Of a DNA stretch of 50,341 nt, positions 35,012-43,637 are shown one piece after another. The stretch comes from JBEOJY01 sp040275305. Its GTDB lineage: Bacteria > Pseudomonadota > Alphaproteobacteria > UBA9219. Under the pieces are notes generated by a model, which saw only the letters and a program-made list of their open reading frames with translations, was not told the origin of the DNA and ran no database searches. The stretch spans positions 1 to 50,341 of the forward strand of contig JBEOJY010000036.1 in assembly GCA_040275305.1 (NCBI GenBank), in the 5' to 3' direction. Within the stretch, counting starts at the first letter, position 1; every line of letters begins with the position of its first letter. The position numbers were made by a program, and so were the translations under genes.

Positions 35012-35296
35012 ATGGCACGTTCAGTATGGAAAGGCCCGTTCGTTGACAGCTATGTGCTGAAGAAGGCGGACAAGGCGCGCGCCGCGACACGCGCGGAGAT
35101 CATAAAGATATGGTCGCGTCGCTCGACGATTTTGCCACAGTTTGTCGGACTGAACTTCGCCGTGTATAACGGCAACAAGTTTCTACCGGTGTCGGTGACC
35201 GAAAATATGATCGGCCACAAGTTCGGCGAATTTGCGCCTACGCGCACCTTCAAGGCGCACAGCGCAGCCGACAAAAAGACCGAGAAAGAAGGCTAA
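35012..35296 (+). CDS. rpsS: 30S ribosomal protein S19
   Basis: 94 aa. MARSVWKGPFVDSYVLKKA and IWSRRSTILPQFVGLNFAVYN, then MIGHKFGEFAPTRTF, are the S19 signature. Displaced from rplB by the insertion. Confidence 0.98.
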   Translation: MARSVWKGPFVDSYVLKKADKARAATRAEIIKIWSRRSTILPQFVGLNFAVYNGNKFLPVSVTENMIGHKFGEFAPTRTFKAHSAADKKTEKEG

Positions 35297-35306
35297 GGGG
35301 TAACCG

Positions 35307-35786
35307 ATGGTGATGTTAAAAGAAAAAATACGCGCTGAAAAATGCGCTCTTGCGAAAGCAAGCTCGCTTCGCACAAGCGCGCGCAAGCTGAACTTGGTAG
35401 CGGCAAGCATCCGTGGCAAAGACGCAGCCGCAGCGCTGACGCAACTTCGCTTCGAAAAGCGCCGCATTGCGCAGGAAGTCAAAAAAGTTCTGCAGGCGGC
35501 GGTCGCTAACGCCGAAAACAATCATGGCCTCGATGTAGATCGTTTGGTCGTCTCGGAAGCTTGGGTTGGACGCAGCTTCGTGATGAAACGCTTCCATGCG
35601 CGTGGCCGTGGCCGCAGCGCAGGCATCGAAAAGGCATTCAGCAATTTGACGATTGTCGTCAAGGAACGCGGCGAAGATGAAAGCGGGAAAGCGATGACAG
35701 CCAAGAAAGCGAAGAGCGCTCCGAAAGCGAAAGCGAAATCAGGAACCAAGCCTGAATCGGCCACCACAGTGGAACAGGGAGCATAA
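35307..35786 (+). CDS. rplV: 50S ribosomal protein L22
   Basis: 159 aa. SLRTSARKLNLVAASIRGKD and AWVGRSFVMKRFHARGRGRS are the L22 blocks. The tail after about residue 115 is a low-complexity Lys/Ala/Ser stretch (AKKAKSAPKAKAKSGTK), longer than E. coli L22 (110 aa). Confidence 0.97.
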   Translation: MVMLKEKIRAEKCALAKASSLRTSARKLNLVAASIRGKDAAAALTQLRFEKRRIAQEVKKVLQAAVANAENNHGLDVDRLVVSEAWVGRSFVMKRFHARGRGRSAGIEKAFSNLTIVVKERGEDESGKAMTAKKAKSAPKAKAKSGTKPESATTVEQGA

Positions 35787-35788
35787 CG

Positions 35789-36478
35789 ATGGGTCAAAAA
35801 GTCAATCCAATTATCATGCGCCTTGGTATCAACCGCACATGGAACAGCCGTTGGTATGCCCGCAAAGATAAAGATTATGGATCGCGCCTGCACGAGGACT
35901 TTCGCATCCGTAAATTTCTTGAAGACAAGCTCGGTAAAGCCGCAAGCATCGCAAAAATCGTAATTGAGCGCCCGGCCCGCAAAGCCCGCGTGACGATCTA
36001 CTCGGCGCGCCCCGGAATCATTATTGGCAAAAAGGGGACCGACATCGACAAGCTTCGCACGGACCTCACGAAAATGACGGACGCCGAAGTAAGCCTCAAC
36101 ATCGTCGAAATACGCAAACCCGACGTAGACGCAAGACTAGTCGCCGCCAGCATCGCGGATCAGCTTGAACGTCGCATCGCATTCCGTCGCGCGATGAAGC
36201 GCGCCGTGAAATCGGCGCTTCGCGCCGGAGCTCTCGGCATCCGCATCAATTGCGGCGGACGCTTGGGCGGCGCGGAAATTGCCCGCATGGAATGGTACCG
36301 CGAAGGCCGCGTGCCGCTGCATACGCTTCGCGCTGATGTTGATTATGGCACCGCCACGGCCTTCACGACTATGGGAACCTGCGGCGTGAAAGTCTGGATC
36401 TTCCGTGGAGAAATCCTCGAACAAGATCCAATGGCGCAAGATAAGCGGATCGCGGAAGGGCAACCGCAGAGAACCTGA
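35789..36478 (+). CDS. rpsC: 30S ribosomal protein S3
   Basis: 229 aa. MGQKVNPIIMRLGINRTW start, KH-domain motif IIIGKKGTDIDKL, and LGGAEIARMEWYREGRVPLH at the C-terminal domain. 2 bases after rplV. Confidence 0.98.
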   Translation: MGQKVNPIIMRLGINRTWNSRWYARKDKDYGSRLHEDFRIRKFLEDKLGKAASIAKIVIERPARKARVTIYSARPGIIIGKKGTDIDKLRTDLTKMTDAEVSLNIVEIRKPDVDARLVAASIADQLERRIAFRRAMKRAVKSALRAGALGIRINCGGRLGGAEIARMEWYREGRVPLHTLRADVDYGTATAFTTMGTCGVKVWIFRGEILEQDPMAQDKRIAEGQPQRT

Positions 36479-36500
36479 GGATAGAAGAATAAACGGTTTG

Positions 36501-36525
36501 AGCCATCTGCCGAGGGCGGATGGCT
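36501..36525 (+). other. Hairpin between rpsC and rplP
   Basis: AGCCATCTGCC pairs with GGCGGATGGCT around a GAG loop (one G-U wobble). No T-run. The 92-base gap is wide for this operon, so the stem may be a processing or pausing site. Confidence 0.65.
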
Positions 36526-36570
36526 GCAAGATCGCAATGTGTAAGATAATGACGAAAAACGGGAAGTAAT

Positions 36571-36984
36571 ATGTTTCAACCGAAACGGACAAAATATCGC
36601 AAAGCGCACAAAGGCCGCATCCACGGCGCAGCGAAAGGCGGATTCCGCCTGAGCTATGGCGCTTATGGCCTTAAGGCTCTGGAACCGGAGCGCGTGACGG
36701 CGCGACAGATCGAAGCCGCTCGCCGCGCGATTACACGCGCGATGAAGCGTCAGGGACGCCTCTGGATTCTTATTTTTCCAGACGTGCCCGTATCGCGCAA
36801 ACCGGCCGAAGTGCGCATGGGCTCAGGCAAAGGAGCCCCAGAATTCTGGGCATGCCGCGTGCATCCAGGACGCATCATGTTCGAAATGGATGGCGTATCG
36901 CTCGCGGTCGCAAAGGAAGCGTTTGCGCTGGCTGCGGCCAAGCTGCCGATTAAAACCAAATTTGTGCAGCGTATGGCGGCATAA
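36571..36984 (+). CDS. rplP: 50S ribosomal protein L16
   Basis: 137 aa. MFQPKRTKYRKAHKGR and RVRPGRIMFEMDG-like VHPGRIMFEMDGV; GSGKGAPEFWACRV carries the conserved loop near the A-site tRNA. Confidence 0.98.
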   Translation: MFQPKRTKYRKAHKGRIHGAAKGGFRLSYGAYGLKALEPERVTARQIEAARRAITRAMKRQGRLWILIFPDVPVSRKPAEVRMGSGKGAPEFWACRVHPGRIMFEMDGVSLAVAKEAFALAAAKLPIKTKFVQRMAA

Positions 36985-36997
36985 GGAGTAATGAAAG

Positions 36998-37216
36998 ATG
37001 GCAAAGAACACGGTCAAAGCCGCTGATGTAAGGCAGAAAACGGACAAGGAGCTTGAAACGCGCCTCGCCGAACTGCGCAAGGAACAATTTAATCTGCGTT
37101 TCCAGAGAGCCACTGGCCAGCTTGCCAATACGGCGCGCGTAGGCCACGTGCGTAAGGAAATCGCTAAAATTATGTCGATCGTTGGCGAACGCCAACGCAA
37201 ATCGGAAAAGAAATAA
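36998..37216 (+). CDS. rpmC: 50S ribosomal protein L29
   Basis: 72 aa. LETRLAELRKEQFNLRFQ and QLANTARVGHVRKEIAKI are the L29 helices. 13 bases from rplP. Confidence 0.97.
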   Translation: MAKNTVKAADVRQKTDKELETRLAELRKEQFNLRFQRATGQLANTARVGHVRKEIAKIMSIVGERQRKSEKK

Positions 37217-37231
37217 GAGGGGAAACGAGCC

Positions 37232-37510
37232 ATGCCGCGTCGCGTGTTGCAAGGAACTGTAGTAAGTGACAAGGGAGACAAGACCATTACGGTGCTCGTC
37301 GAGCGTCGTGTGATGCATCCTTTGTACAAAAAATACATCCGCAAATCGAAAAAATATGCGGCCCATGACGAGAACAACAGCCGCAAGGTCGGCGACGTTG
37401 TGGAAATCGTGGAGTGCCGCCCGATCAGCAAGCGCAAGCGCTGGACGCTCATAGAACAAAAGGCGGAAAATACGCCAAAGATCGACAACAAAAAAGCTGC
37501 TGTGAAGTAA
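37232..37510 (+). CDS. rpsQ: 30S ribosomal protein S17
   Basis: 92 aa. MPRRVLQGTVVSDKGDKTIT and the block VGDVVEIVECRPISKRKRW identify S17. An Asn/Lys-rich tail follows. Confidence 0.97.
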   Translation: MPRRVLQGTVVSDKGDKTITVLVERRVMHPLYKKYIRKSKKYAAHDENNSRKVGDVVEIVECRPISKRKRWTLIEQKAENTPKIDNKKAAVK

Positions 37511-37545
37511 CGTTTGAAATGCGAAAGCGGAAATAGAGTAGTACT

Positions 37546-37914
37546 ATGATACAAATGGAATCAGTACTTGATGTGGCGGACAACAGCGGCGCGAAAGCCG
37601 TAGCCTGTATCAAGGTGCTTGGCGGATCAAAGCGTAAAAGCGCCTATGTCGGCGACGTGATCAAAGTTTCGATTAAGGACGCGATACCGCGCGGTCGCGT
37701 CAAGAAAGGCGAAGTGCACGATGCCGTAATCGTGCGCCAGAAATTCGTAATACGCCGCGCGGACGGTAGCTCGATCCGCTTCGACCGTAATGCGGCAGTC
37801 CTGATCAACAAGGACAAGGAGCCAATCGGAACCCGCATTTTTGGACCGGTGACCCGCGAATTGCGTAACCTTGGATTTATGAAGATCATCTCTCTCGCGG
37901 AAGAGGTGGTGTAA
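37546..37914 (+). CDS. rplN: 50S ribosomal protein L14
   Basis: 122 aa, universal length. MIQMESVLDVADNSGAK and VLINKDKEPIGTRIFGPVTR are diagnostic. It overlaps rplX by one base (TAATG). Confidence 0.98.
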   Translation: MIQMESVLDVADNSGAKAVACIKVLGGSKRKSAYVGDVIKVSIKDAIPRGRVKKGEVHDAVIVRQKFVIRRADGSSIRFDRNAAVLINKDKEPIGTRIFGPVTRELRNLGFMKIISLAEEVV

Positions 37915-38234
37915 TGAGCGTAAAAATGAAAATCAAAAAGAAAGATCGCGTGATCGTCCTGACCGGTAAAGACAAGGGCAAAACCGGCGAAGTGCTTTCG
38001 GTGATGCCGAAGGAAAGCAGGCTGGTTGTCGCGGGCGTCAACATGATTGCTCGCCACACAAAGCCGTCTGCGCAAAATCCGCAGGGTGGCATCGTGCGCC
38101 GCGAAGCGCCGATTCATGTGTCGAATGTTGCGCACATCGACCCCAAGGAAAAAAAGGCCACACGCATCGGCTTCAAAATCGAAGGTGACAAGAAAAAGCG
38201 CGTCGCGCGTCGTTCAGGCGAGGCGATTGACTAG
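37914..38234 (+). CDS. rplX: 50S ribosomal protein L24
   Basis: 106 aa with the KOW motif KKDRVIVLTGKDKGKTGEVL. GGIVRREAPIHVSNVAHIDP follows. Starts on the last base of the rplN stop codon, so coupled. Confidence 0.97.
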   Translation: MSVKMKIKKKDRVIVLTGKDKGKTGEVLSVMPKESRLVVAGVNMIARHTKPSAQNPQGGIVRREAPIHVSNVAHIDPKEKKATRIGFKIEGDKKKRVARRSGEAID

Positions 38235-38289
38235 GGAACCGGGCGCGAATGCTGATACTAAGCCCGAAGGGATTTGACGGAGTAAATAA

Positions 38290-38856
38290 ATGGTCGCGAT
38301 GAAGAAAGACAAGTACGTGCCGCGCTTGCAAAAGCGCTATCAGGAGACGGTCAAACCCGCGCTCGTGAAGAAATTCGGCTACACCAACAGCTTGCAGGTT
38401 CCGCGCCTCGACAAGATCGTCATCAATATGGGCGTCGGCGAAGCCGTCAACGACAGCAAGAAGACAAAGAACGCGGCTGAAGAGCTGGCGTTGATCGCGG
38501 GACAGAAGCCGGTCATCACGCGCGCGCGCAAGGCGATTGCGACGTTCAAATTGCGTGGCGGCCTCGGCATCGGCTGCAAAGTCACGCTGCGCCGTGAAAA
38601 AATGTACGAATTTCTCGACCGTCTCGTCAATATCGCGCTCCCTCGTGTGCGTGACTTTCGTGGCGTGTCGCCGAAAAGCTTCGATGGTCGTGGTAACTAC
38701 GCGCTGGGCCTTAAGGAACAGATCGTATTTCCTGAAATCGACTATGACAAGATTGACGAAATCCGTGGCATGGACATCGTGATTTGCACCACCGCCAAAA
38801 CCGACGACGAAGCGCGCGAATTGTTGCGTGGTTTCGATATGCCGTTCCAGTCCTAA
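38290..38856 (+). CDS. rplE: 50S ribosomal protein L5
   Basis: 188 aa. NSLQVPRLDKIVINMGVGEA, then TRARKAIATFKLRGG and DEIRGMDIVICTTAKTDDEA, are the family signatures; binds 5S rRNA. GGAG lies 7 bases before ATG 38290. Confidence 0.98.
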   Translation: MVAMKKDKYVPRLQKRYQETVKPALVKKFGYTNSLQVPRLDKIVINMGVGEAVNDSKKTKNAAEELALIAGQKPVITRARKAIATFKLRGGLGIGCKVTLRREKMYEFLDRLVNIALPRVRDFRGVSPKSFDGRGNYALGLKEQIVFPEIDYDKIDEIRGMDIVICTTAKTDDEARELLRGFDMPFQS

Positions 38857-38868
38857 AGAGAGGAAAGC

Positions 38869-39174
38869 ATGGCCAAGACCTGTATGATCGAAAAAGAAAA
38901 ACACCGCCGTAGTCTGGCTGCTCGCCACGCGAAGAAGCGTTCTGCGCTCAAGGCGGTAATCATGGACAAGGACACGGAGATGGAGGAGCGCTTCGACGCG
39001 GTTATGAAGCTCGCGAAGCTTCCGCGCAACTCCGCGAAAGTCCGCCAACACAACCGCTGCGAGCTCACTGGGCGCCCGCGCGGATATTATCGCAAGTTTA
39101 AGCTTTGCCGCATCAAGCTGCGCGATCTGGCCTCTGCAGGCCAGATCCCCGGCGTGGTGAAGTCGAGCTGGTAA
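38869..39174 (+). CDS. rpsN: 30S ribosomal protein S14
   Basis: 101 aa, the long zinc-independent form: no CxxC...CxxC. Block RQHNRCELTGRPRGYYRKF followed by GQIPGVVKSSW at the C-terminus. Confidence 0.98.
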   Translation: MAKTCMIEKEKHRRSLAARHAKKRSALKAVIMDKDTEMEERFDAVMKLAKLPRNSAKVRQHNRCELTGRPRGYYRKFKLCRIKLRDLASAGQIPGVVKSSW

Positions 39175-39187
39175 GGGGGAAAGGCCG

Positions 39188-39586
39188 ATGGCAGTAACAG
39201 ATACACTAGGCGATATGTTGACGCGCATCCGCAACGGCCAGATGGCCAGTATGGCGGTTGTGACGTGTCCATCGTCAAAATTACGCAAGAACGTGCTTGA
39301 AGCGTTGCAGCGTGAGGGTTATATCCGTGGCTTCGTCGAAGTCCAGCAGGGAGGCGCGCAGCCGAATCTGGAAATCGAGCTGAAATACCACGAGGGCGCT
39401 GGCGCGATCCGCAAGATAGAGCGCATCTCGACGCCGGGGCGCCGGGTTTATGCGGGCATCAAGGATCTGGGGCGCGTGTTTAACGGCCTTGGCGTGTGGA
39501 TCCTCTCGACTCCTCGCGGCGTCCTTTCGGATAACGAAGCGCGCGCGCAGAATGTCGGCGGCGAAATTTTGTGCAGGGTTTTCTAA
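39188..39586 (+). CDS. rpsH: 30S ribosomal protein S8
   Basis: 132 aa. DTLGDMLTRIRNGQMASMA and ILSTPRGVLSDNEARAQNVGG are diagnostic. In E. coli S8 represses the spc operon. Confidence 0.98.
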   Translation: MAVTDTLGDMLTRIRNGQMASMAVVTCPSSKLRKNVLEALQREGYIRGFVEVQQGGAQPNLEIELKYHEGAGAIRKIERISTPGRRVYAGIKDLGRVFNGLGVWILSTPRGVLSDNEARAQNVGGEILCRVF

Positions 39587-39608
39587 GAGTATAGACAGAG
39601 GTTAGCAT

Positions 39609-40142
39609 ATGTCCCGTGTCGGCAAATATCCTGTGGCGCTTCCGCAAGGCGTGACGGCTGAAATCAAGGGCGGTGAAATGCACGTGAAGGGCAAGATGGG
39701 TAATCTTGCGCTTGCGGTGCCAAAGGACGTCGCCGTCAAGATCGAAGGCGGTAAAGTCGCCGTTTCGATGAATCATACGACCAAAACAGCGCGTATGTTG
39801 TGGGGAACCACCCGTAACAACATCGTGAACATGGTCAAAGGCGTGACGGAAGGCTTCAAAGAAGTTCTTGAAATCGAAGGCGTTGGTTTTCGCGCTGCGG
39901 TTACAGGCAAGGACCTTGTGCTGCAAATCGGCTTTAGCCACGAAGTGAAGTACCAGATTCCGGAAGGAATCGCGATCAAAGTTGACAAGCAAACCGTCAT
40001 CACTGTGACGGGAATCGAACGTCAGAAGGTCGGACAAATTGCGGCGGAAATTCGCAGTCTGAAGAAGCCGGAACCCTACAAGGGCAAAGGCATAAAATAT
40101 CAGGGCGAACGCATTAACCGCAAGGAAACAAAGAAGAAATAA
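39609..40142 (+). CDS. rplF: 50S ribosomal protein L6
   Basis: 177 aa. MSRVGKYPVALPQGV start; PEPYKGKGIKYQGERINRKE signature at the C-terminus. Confidence 0.98.
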   Translation: MSRVGKYPVALPQGVTAEIKGGEMHVKGKMGNLALAVPKDVAVKIEGGKVAVSMNHTTKTARMLWGTTRNNIVNMVKGVTEGFKEVLEIEGVGFRAAVTGKDLVLQIGFSHEVKYQIPEGIAIKVDKQTVITVTGIERQKVGQIAAEIRSLKKPEPYKGKGIKYQGERINRKETKKK

Positions 40143-40151
40143 GAGGCAAAC

Positions 40152-40514
40152 ATGTTATCGCCCAAGCAGCTCCATACACGCCGCAAGAAGCGGGTCCGTT
40201 ATCAGATCGAACGCAAGTCGCGTGGTCGTCTGCGTCTTTCGGTGCACCGTACTGGCCGCCATATTTATGCGCAGATCATCGACGATGTCGCGGGAAAGAC
40301 GCTGGTTTCTGCGTCAAGCCTTGAGGAAGCGCTTCGCAAGAGTCTGAAGACGGGCGCCAACAAGGAAGCCGCCAAAAAGATTGGTCAGCTTGTCGCCGAA
40401 CGTGCGCTGAAATCGGGAATTAAGGAAGTCGCGCTGGATCGCAGCGGATATCTTTTTCATGGACGCGTCAAGGAACTCGCCGATGGCGCGCGTGAAGCAG
40501 GACTTTCCTTCTAA
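40152..40514 (+). CDS. rplR: 50S ribosomal protein L18
   Basis: 120 aa. RRKKRVRYQIERKSRGRLRL, YAQIIDDVAGKTLVSAS and LDRSGYLFHGRVKELADGAR identify this 5S rRNA binder. Confidence 0.97.
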   Translation: MLSPKQLHTRRKKRVRYQIERKSRGRLRLSVHRTGRHIYAQIIDDVAGKTLVSASSLEEALRKSLKTGANKEAAKKIGQLVAERALKSGIKEVALDRSGYLFHGRVKELADGAREAGLSF

Positions 40515-40553
40515 AGGAACCAAGCCGGGTAAAGGGACATCAAGAGGAACCAC

Positions 40554-41126
40554 ATGGGCAAGCCAGCCAGAAAAAACGAAGACTCCGAGCAGACGCAACG
40601 CGAAGGCGGGGACCTGATTGAAAAGCTCGTAGGAATCAATCGCGTCGCCAAAGTCGTCAAAGGCGGTAAACGCTTTGCGATGGCCGCAGTGGTCGTTGTC
40701 GGCGATGGCAAAGGCCGCGTAGGTCTCGGAACGGGCAAGGCGCGCGAAGTGCCGGAAGCCATCCGTAAGGCTACTGATGCCGCCAAGCGCCGTATGCGCC
40801 GTGTGCCTCTGCGCGAAGGCCGTACCTTGCATCACGATGTGCGTGGACGATTTGGCGCGGGTCGCGTTGTCCTGCGTGCTGCTCCTGCTGGTACCGGTAT
40901 CATCGCGGGCGGTCCTATGCGTGCCGTGTTTGAAGCGCTGGGAATTCATGACGTTGTCGCAAAGTCTGTCGGCTCGTCGAACCCGCACAACATGATTAAG
41001 GCGACGTTCGCCGCGCTGGATCAGGTCGCAAGCCCGCGTTCGGTCGCAATGCGTCGCGGTAAGAAAGTCAACGAAATCCTCGGCAAGAAGGCCACAGAGC
41101 AGGGTGGAGAAGCCAAGGACGCGTAA
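40554..41126 (+). CDS. rpsE: 30S ribosomal protein S5
   Basis: 190 aa. RVAKVVKGGKRFAMAAVVVV and VGLGTGKAREVPEAIRKATD form the double-stranded RNA binding domain; GRFGAGRVVLRAAPAGTGII follows. Confidence 0.98.
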   Translation: MGKPARKNEDSEQTQREGGDLIEKLVGINRVAKVVKGGKRFAMAAVVVVGDGKGRVGLGTGKAREVPEAIRKATDAAKRRMRRVPLREGRTLHHDVRGRFGAGRVVLRAAPAGTGIIAGGPMRAVFEALGIHDVVAKSVGSSNPHNMIKATFAALDQVASPRSVAMRRGKKVNEILGKKATEQGGEAKDA

Positions 41127-41168
41127 CGAATTTAAGAAATATATTAGGCAATGGAAGGGTATCAGGCT

Positions 41169-41363
41169 ATGGCAACCGCGAAAAAGAAAATCACGGTCGT
41201 TCAGACGGGCAGCATCTATGGCAAGGGCGAACGTGCCCGTGCGACGCTGCTCGGCCTTGGACTCGGCGTTCCGAATCGCGAACGTGAGCTGGAAGACACG
41301 CCAGCAGTGCGCGGCATGATTAAAAAGGTTGGACATTTGGTCAAGATCAAGGAAGGAAAGTAA
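41169..41363 (+). CDS. rpmD: 50S ribosomal protein L30
   Basis: 64 aa from ATG 41169 (GAAGGG 10 bases upstream). VVQTGSIYGKGERARATLLG and LGVPNRERELEDTPAVRGM are typical of alphaproteobacterial L30. Confidence 0.96.
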   Translation: MATAKKKITVVQTGSIYGKGERARATLLGLGLGVPNRERELEDTPAVRGMIKKVGHLVKIKEGK

Positions 41364-41364
41364 G

Positions 41365-41856
41365 ATGAAACTCAACGATCTTCGCGACAATCCCGGCGCG
41401 CGCAAAAAGCGTATGACGGTCGGACGCGGCATAGGTTCCGGCAAAGGCAAGACCAGCGGACGCGGTGTTAAGGGGCAGAAAGCCCGTACTGGCGTCTCGA
41501 TTCGAGGCTTTGAAGGCGGCCAGATGCCCCTGCATCGCCGTTTGCCCAAACGCGGATTCAACAACATCTTCGCGCGTGAACTGTCCGAAATAAACCTTGG
41601 TCGTTTGCAGAAAGCGATTGACGACGGCAAAGTTGACGCCAAGAACGCGATCACCACGTCTATGTTGGTGAAAGCTGGAATTGCGGCGAAAGCCAAGGAT
41701 GGCTTGAAGCTTCTCGGCAACGGCGCGATCAAGGCCAAGCTGCAAATCGAAGTCGAAGCAGCCTCGCAATCCGCCATCGCGGCGGTCGAGAAGGCGGGCG
41801 GCAAAGTCACGTTGACCGCCAAAGTTAAAGCCAAGCCGGAAACGGAAGCCGCTTAA
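41365..41856 (+). CDS. rplO: 50S ribosomal protein L15
   Basis: 163 aa from ATG 41365; the frame is open upstream, inside rpmD. LNDLRDNPGARKKRMTVGRG, GKTSGRGVKGQKARTG and FEGGQMPLHRRLPKRGF are the L15 blocks. One base separates it from rpmD. Confidence 0.98.
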   Translation: MKLNDLRDNPGARKKRMTVGRGIGSGKGKTSGRGVKGQKARTGVSIRGFEGGQMPLHRRLPKRGFNNIFARELSEINLGRLQKAIDDGKVDAKNAITTSMLVKAGIAAKAKDGLKLLGNGAIKAKLQIEVEAASQSAIAAVEKAGGKVTLTAKVKAKPETEAA

Positions 41857-41879
41857 AGTCAGGTTCTCAGAAAATAAAG

Positions 41880-41922
41880 CGAATCGCGGGACGCGGCGAA
41901 AGCCTGCGTCCCGATTTCGTTT
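41880..41922 (+). terminator. Possible terminator or attenuator after rplO
   Basis: CGGGACGC and GCGTCCCG form an 8-bp GC-rich stem with an 11-base loop, followed by ATTTCGTTTCT. The T-run is broken, so termination would be partial. A second hairpin, GACAGGC/GCCTGTC, lies at 42029-42047. The 427-base gap before secY is unusual, and its GCCAACTCTTCACGCGCG looks like a family B end. Confidence 0.5.
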
Positions 41923-42283
41923 CTAATCGCGCAAACAAAAGAAATTGCCAACCGCTGAAGAACATGTGAGCCGATGCCCCCCAAGAAAAGAGGGAGGCGA
42001 CTGCTCCGCGCGCATTTCAACATTTAGTGACAGGCATGACGCCTGTCTTGCAAAAAAAACTTAGCCAACTCTTCACGCGCGTCGGGGAAAATACGCAATC
42101 CTGAACCGCCCATTGCGTTAGCGCTCCAGAATACCTATATGAAGACAGCTCTTGTTCTATTCAAAGGCTTTGAAACGCGCAAGCAGACATCATAATACAA
42201 GCTCGACAGATGCTGGGGGGCGCGTTACGATCCCCCGCCAACAGAAACCCGTTCTATTTTCCAGTTTTACAGCGAGAGTATCA

Positions 42284-43621
42284 ATGCCAGTGTCTTCCGA
42301 AAATTTGGCCGCGAATGTGAACATGTCCGCCTTCTCGAAGGCGACGGAACTGAAAAGCCGCATATGGTTCACGCTGCTTGCGCTGATTGTTTATCGTATC
42401 GGCACCTATATCCCCATTCCCGGCATTGACCCTGTCGCGCTCGGCGAGCTGTTCAAGCAGCACGGCGGCGGCATCCTTGGCATGTTCGATATGTTCTCAG
42501 GCGGAGCGTTATCGCGCATGACTGTTTTTGCGTTAAGCGTCATGCCGTACATTACGGCCTCGATCATCGTGCAGTTGCTTTCGGCGATATTGCCAAGCTT
42601 CGAGGCCCTCAAGAAAGAAGGCGAATCGGGCAGAATTAAACTCAACCAATATTCGCGATACCTCACCGTGATCTTCGCGATTGTGCAATCTTACGCATTG
42701 TCGGTCGGACTGGAAAATATGATGAGCGGTAATGCCGTCATGATTTCAAGCTGGTTTTTCCGTATCAGCACCGTCGCGACTCTCACGGGCGGCACGATGT
42801 TCCTGATGTGGCTAGGCGAGCAAATCACCGCGCGCGGCATTGGGAACGGCACGTCGCTGATCATCTACTCAGGCATTGTCGCGAACCTGCCTCACGCGAT
42901 GGCGGAAACTCTGGAACTGGGACGCACAGGCGCGTTGTCTGCATGGTTTATCATAGTCGTTCTTGCGCTTATCTTCATCGTGTTGGCTGTCTGTGTGGCT
43001 TGCGAGCGCGCTCAACGCCGTATTCTGGTGCAGTATCCGAAGCGTCAGGTCGGTAACCGCGTGTACGGTGGTGAAGCCTCGCATCTGCCGCTCAAGATCA
43101 ACACTTCCGGCGTGATTCCGCCAATCTTCGCCAGCTCGCTGTTGCTCTTCCCTCTAACGCTCGCCAGCTTTACGGATGTTCAGCAAAATGGCGGTCTTTT
43201 GGCAGATATCGTCGTGGCGCTTGGCCATGGAAAGCCTCTTTTCATGGTGCTCTATGCCGCCATGATTATCTTCTTTGCCTTCTTCTATACGGCGGTGGTG
43301 TTTAATCCGCAGGAGACATCTGACAATCTTAAGAAATATGGCGGCTTCGTCCCCGGCATTCGTCCCGGAAAAAACACCGCCGATTATTTTGATCATGTTC
43401 TTACACGCTTGACGGTACTAGGTTCAGTCTACCTGGTGGCCATCTGTCTGCTGCCGGAATTTCTGATGAGCAAGAGCGCGATACCGTTCTATCTGGGGGG
43501 CACGTCGCTTCTGATTGTGGTAAGCGTTACGATTGACACGATCTCGCGCATCCAATCGCATTTGATCGCGCACCAATATGAAGGGCTTATCAAGAAATCG
43601 AAGCAGCGCGCGAAATTGTGA
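42284..43621 (+). CDS. secY: Protein translocase subunit SecY
   Basis: Central channel of the Sec translocon, inner membrane, ten helices. ATG 42284 gives 445 aa, the usual length; the frame is open to 42152. Signatures: GTYIPIPGIDPVAL, MFSGGALSRMTVFALSVMPY, GIGNGTSLIIYSGIVANLP, VNSSGVIPPIFASSL-like INTSGVIPPIFASSLL, and GFVPGIRPGKNTADY. Confidence 0.97.
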   Translation: MPVSSENLAANVNMSAFSKATELKSRIWFTLLALIVYRIGTYIPIPGIDPVALGELFKQHGGGILGMFDMFSGGALSRMTVFALSVMPYITASIIVQLLSAILPSFEALKKEGESGRIKLNQYSRYLTVIFAIVQSYALSVGLENMMSGNAVMISSWFFRISTVATLTGGTMFLMWLGEQITARGIGNGTSLIIYSGIVANLPHAMAETLELGRTGALSAWFIIVVLALIFIVLAVCVACERAQRRILVQYPKRQVGNRVYGGEASHLPLKINTSGVIPPIFASSLLLFPLTLASFTDVQQNGGLLADIVVALGHGKPLFMVLYAAMIIFFAFFYTAVVFNPQETSDNLKKYGGFVPGIRPGKNTADYFDHVLTRLTVLGSVYLVAICLLPEFLMSKSAIPFYLGGTSLLIVVSVTIDTISRIQSHLIAHQYEGLIKKSKQRAKL

Positions 43622-43637
43622 TCCGTCGGGAGGGATG

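Noticed and set aside
38173..39288. 371-codon open frame on the minus strand
   Set aside because: Antisense shadow of rplX, rplE, rpsN and rpsH, with no protein-like motifs.
40314..41834. 506-codon open frame on the minus strand
   Set aside because: It lies antisense to rplR, rpsE, rpmD and rplO, all certain genes; GC-rich codon bias opens the opposite frame.
42205..42240. Riboswitch or leader control ahead of secY
   Set aside because: Only a short GGGGG/CCCCC pairing is visible; no known class fits.
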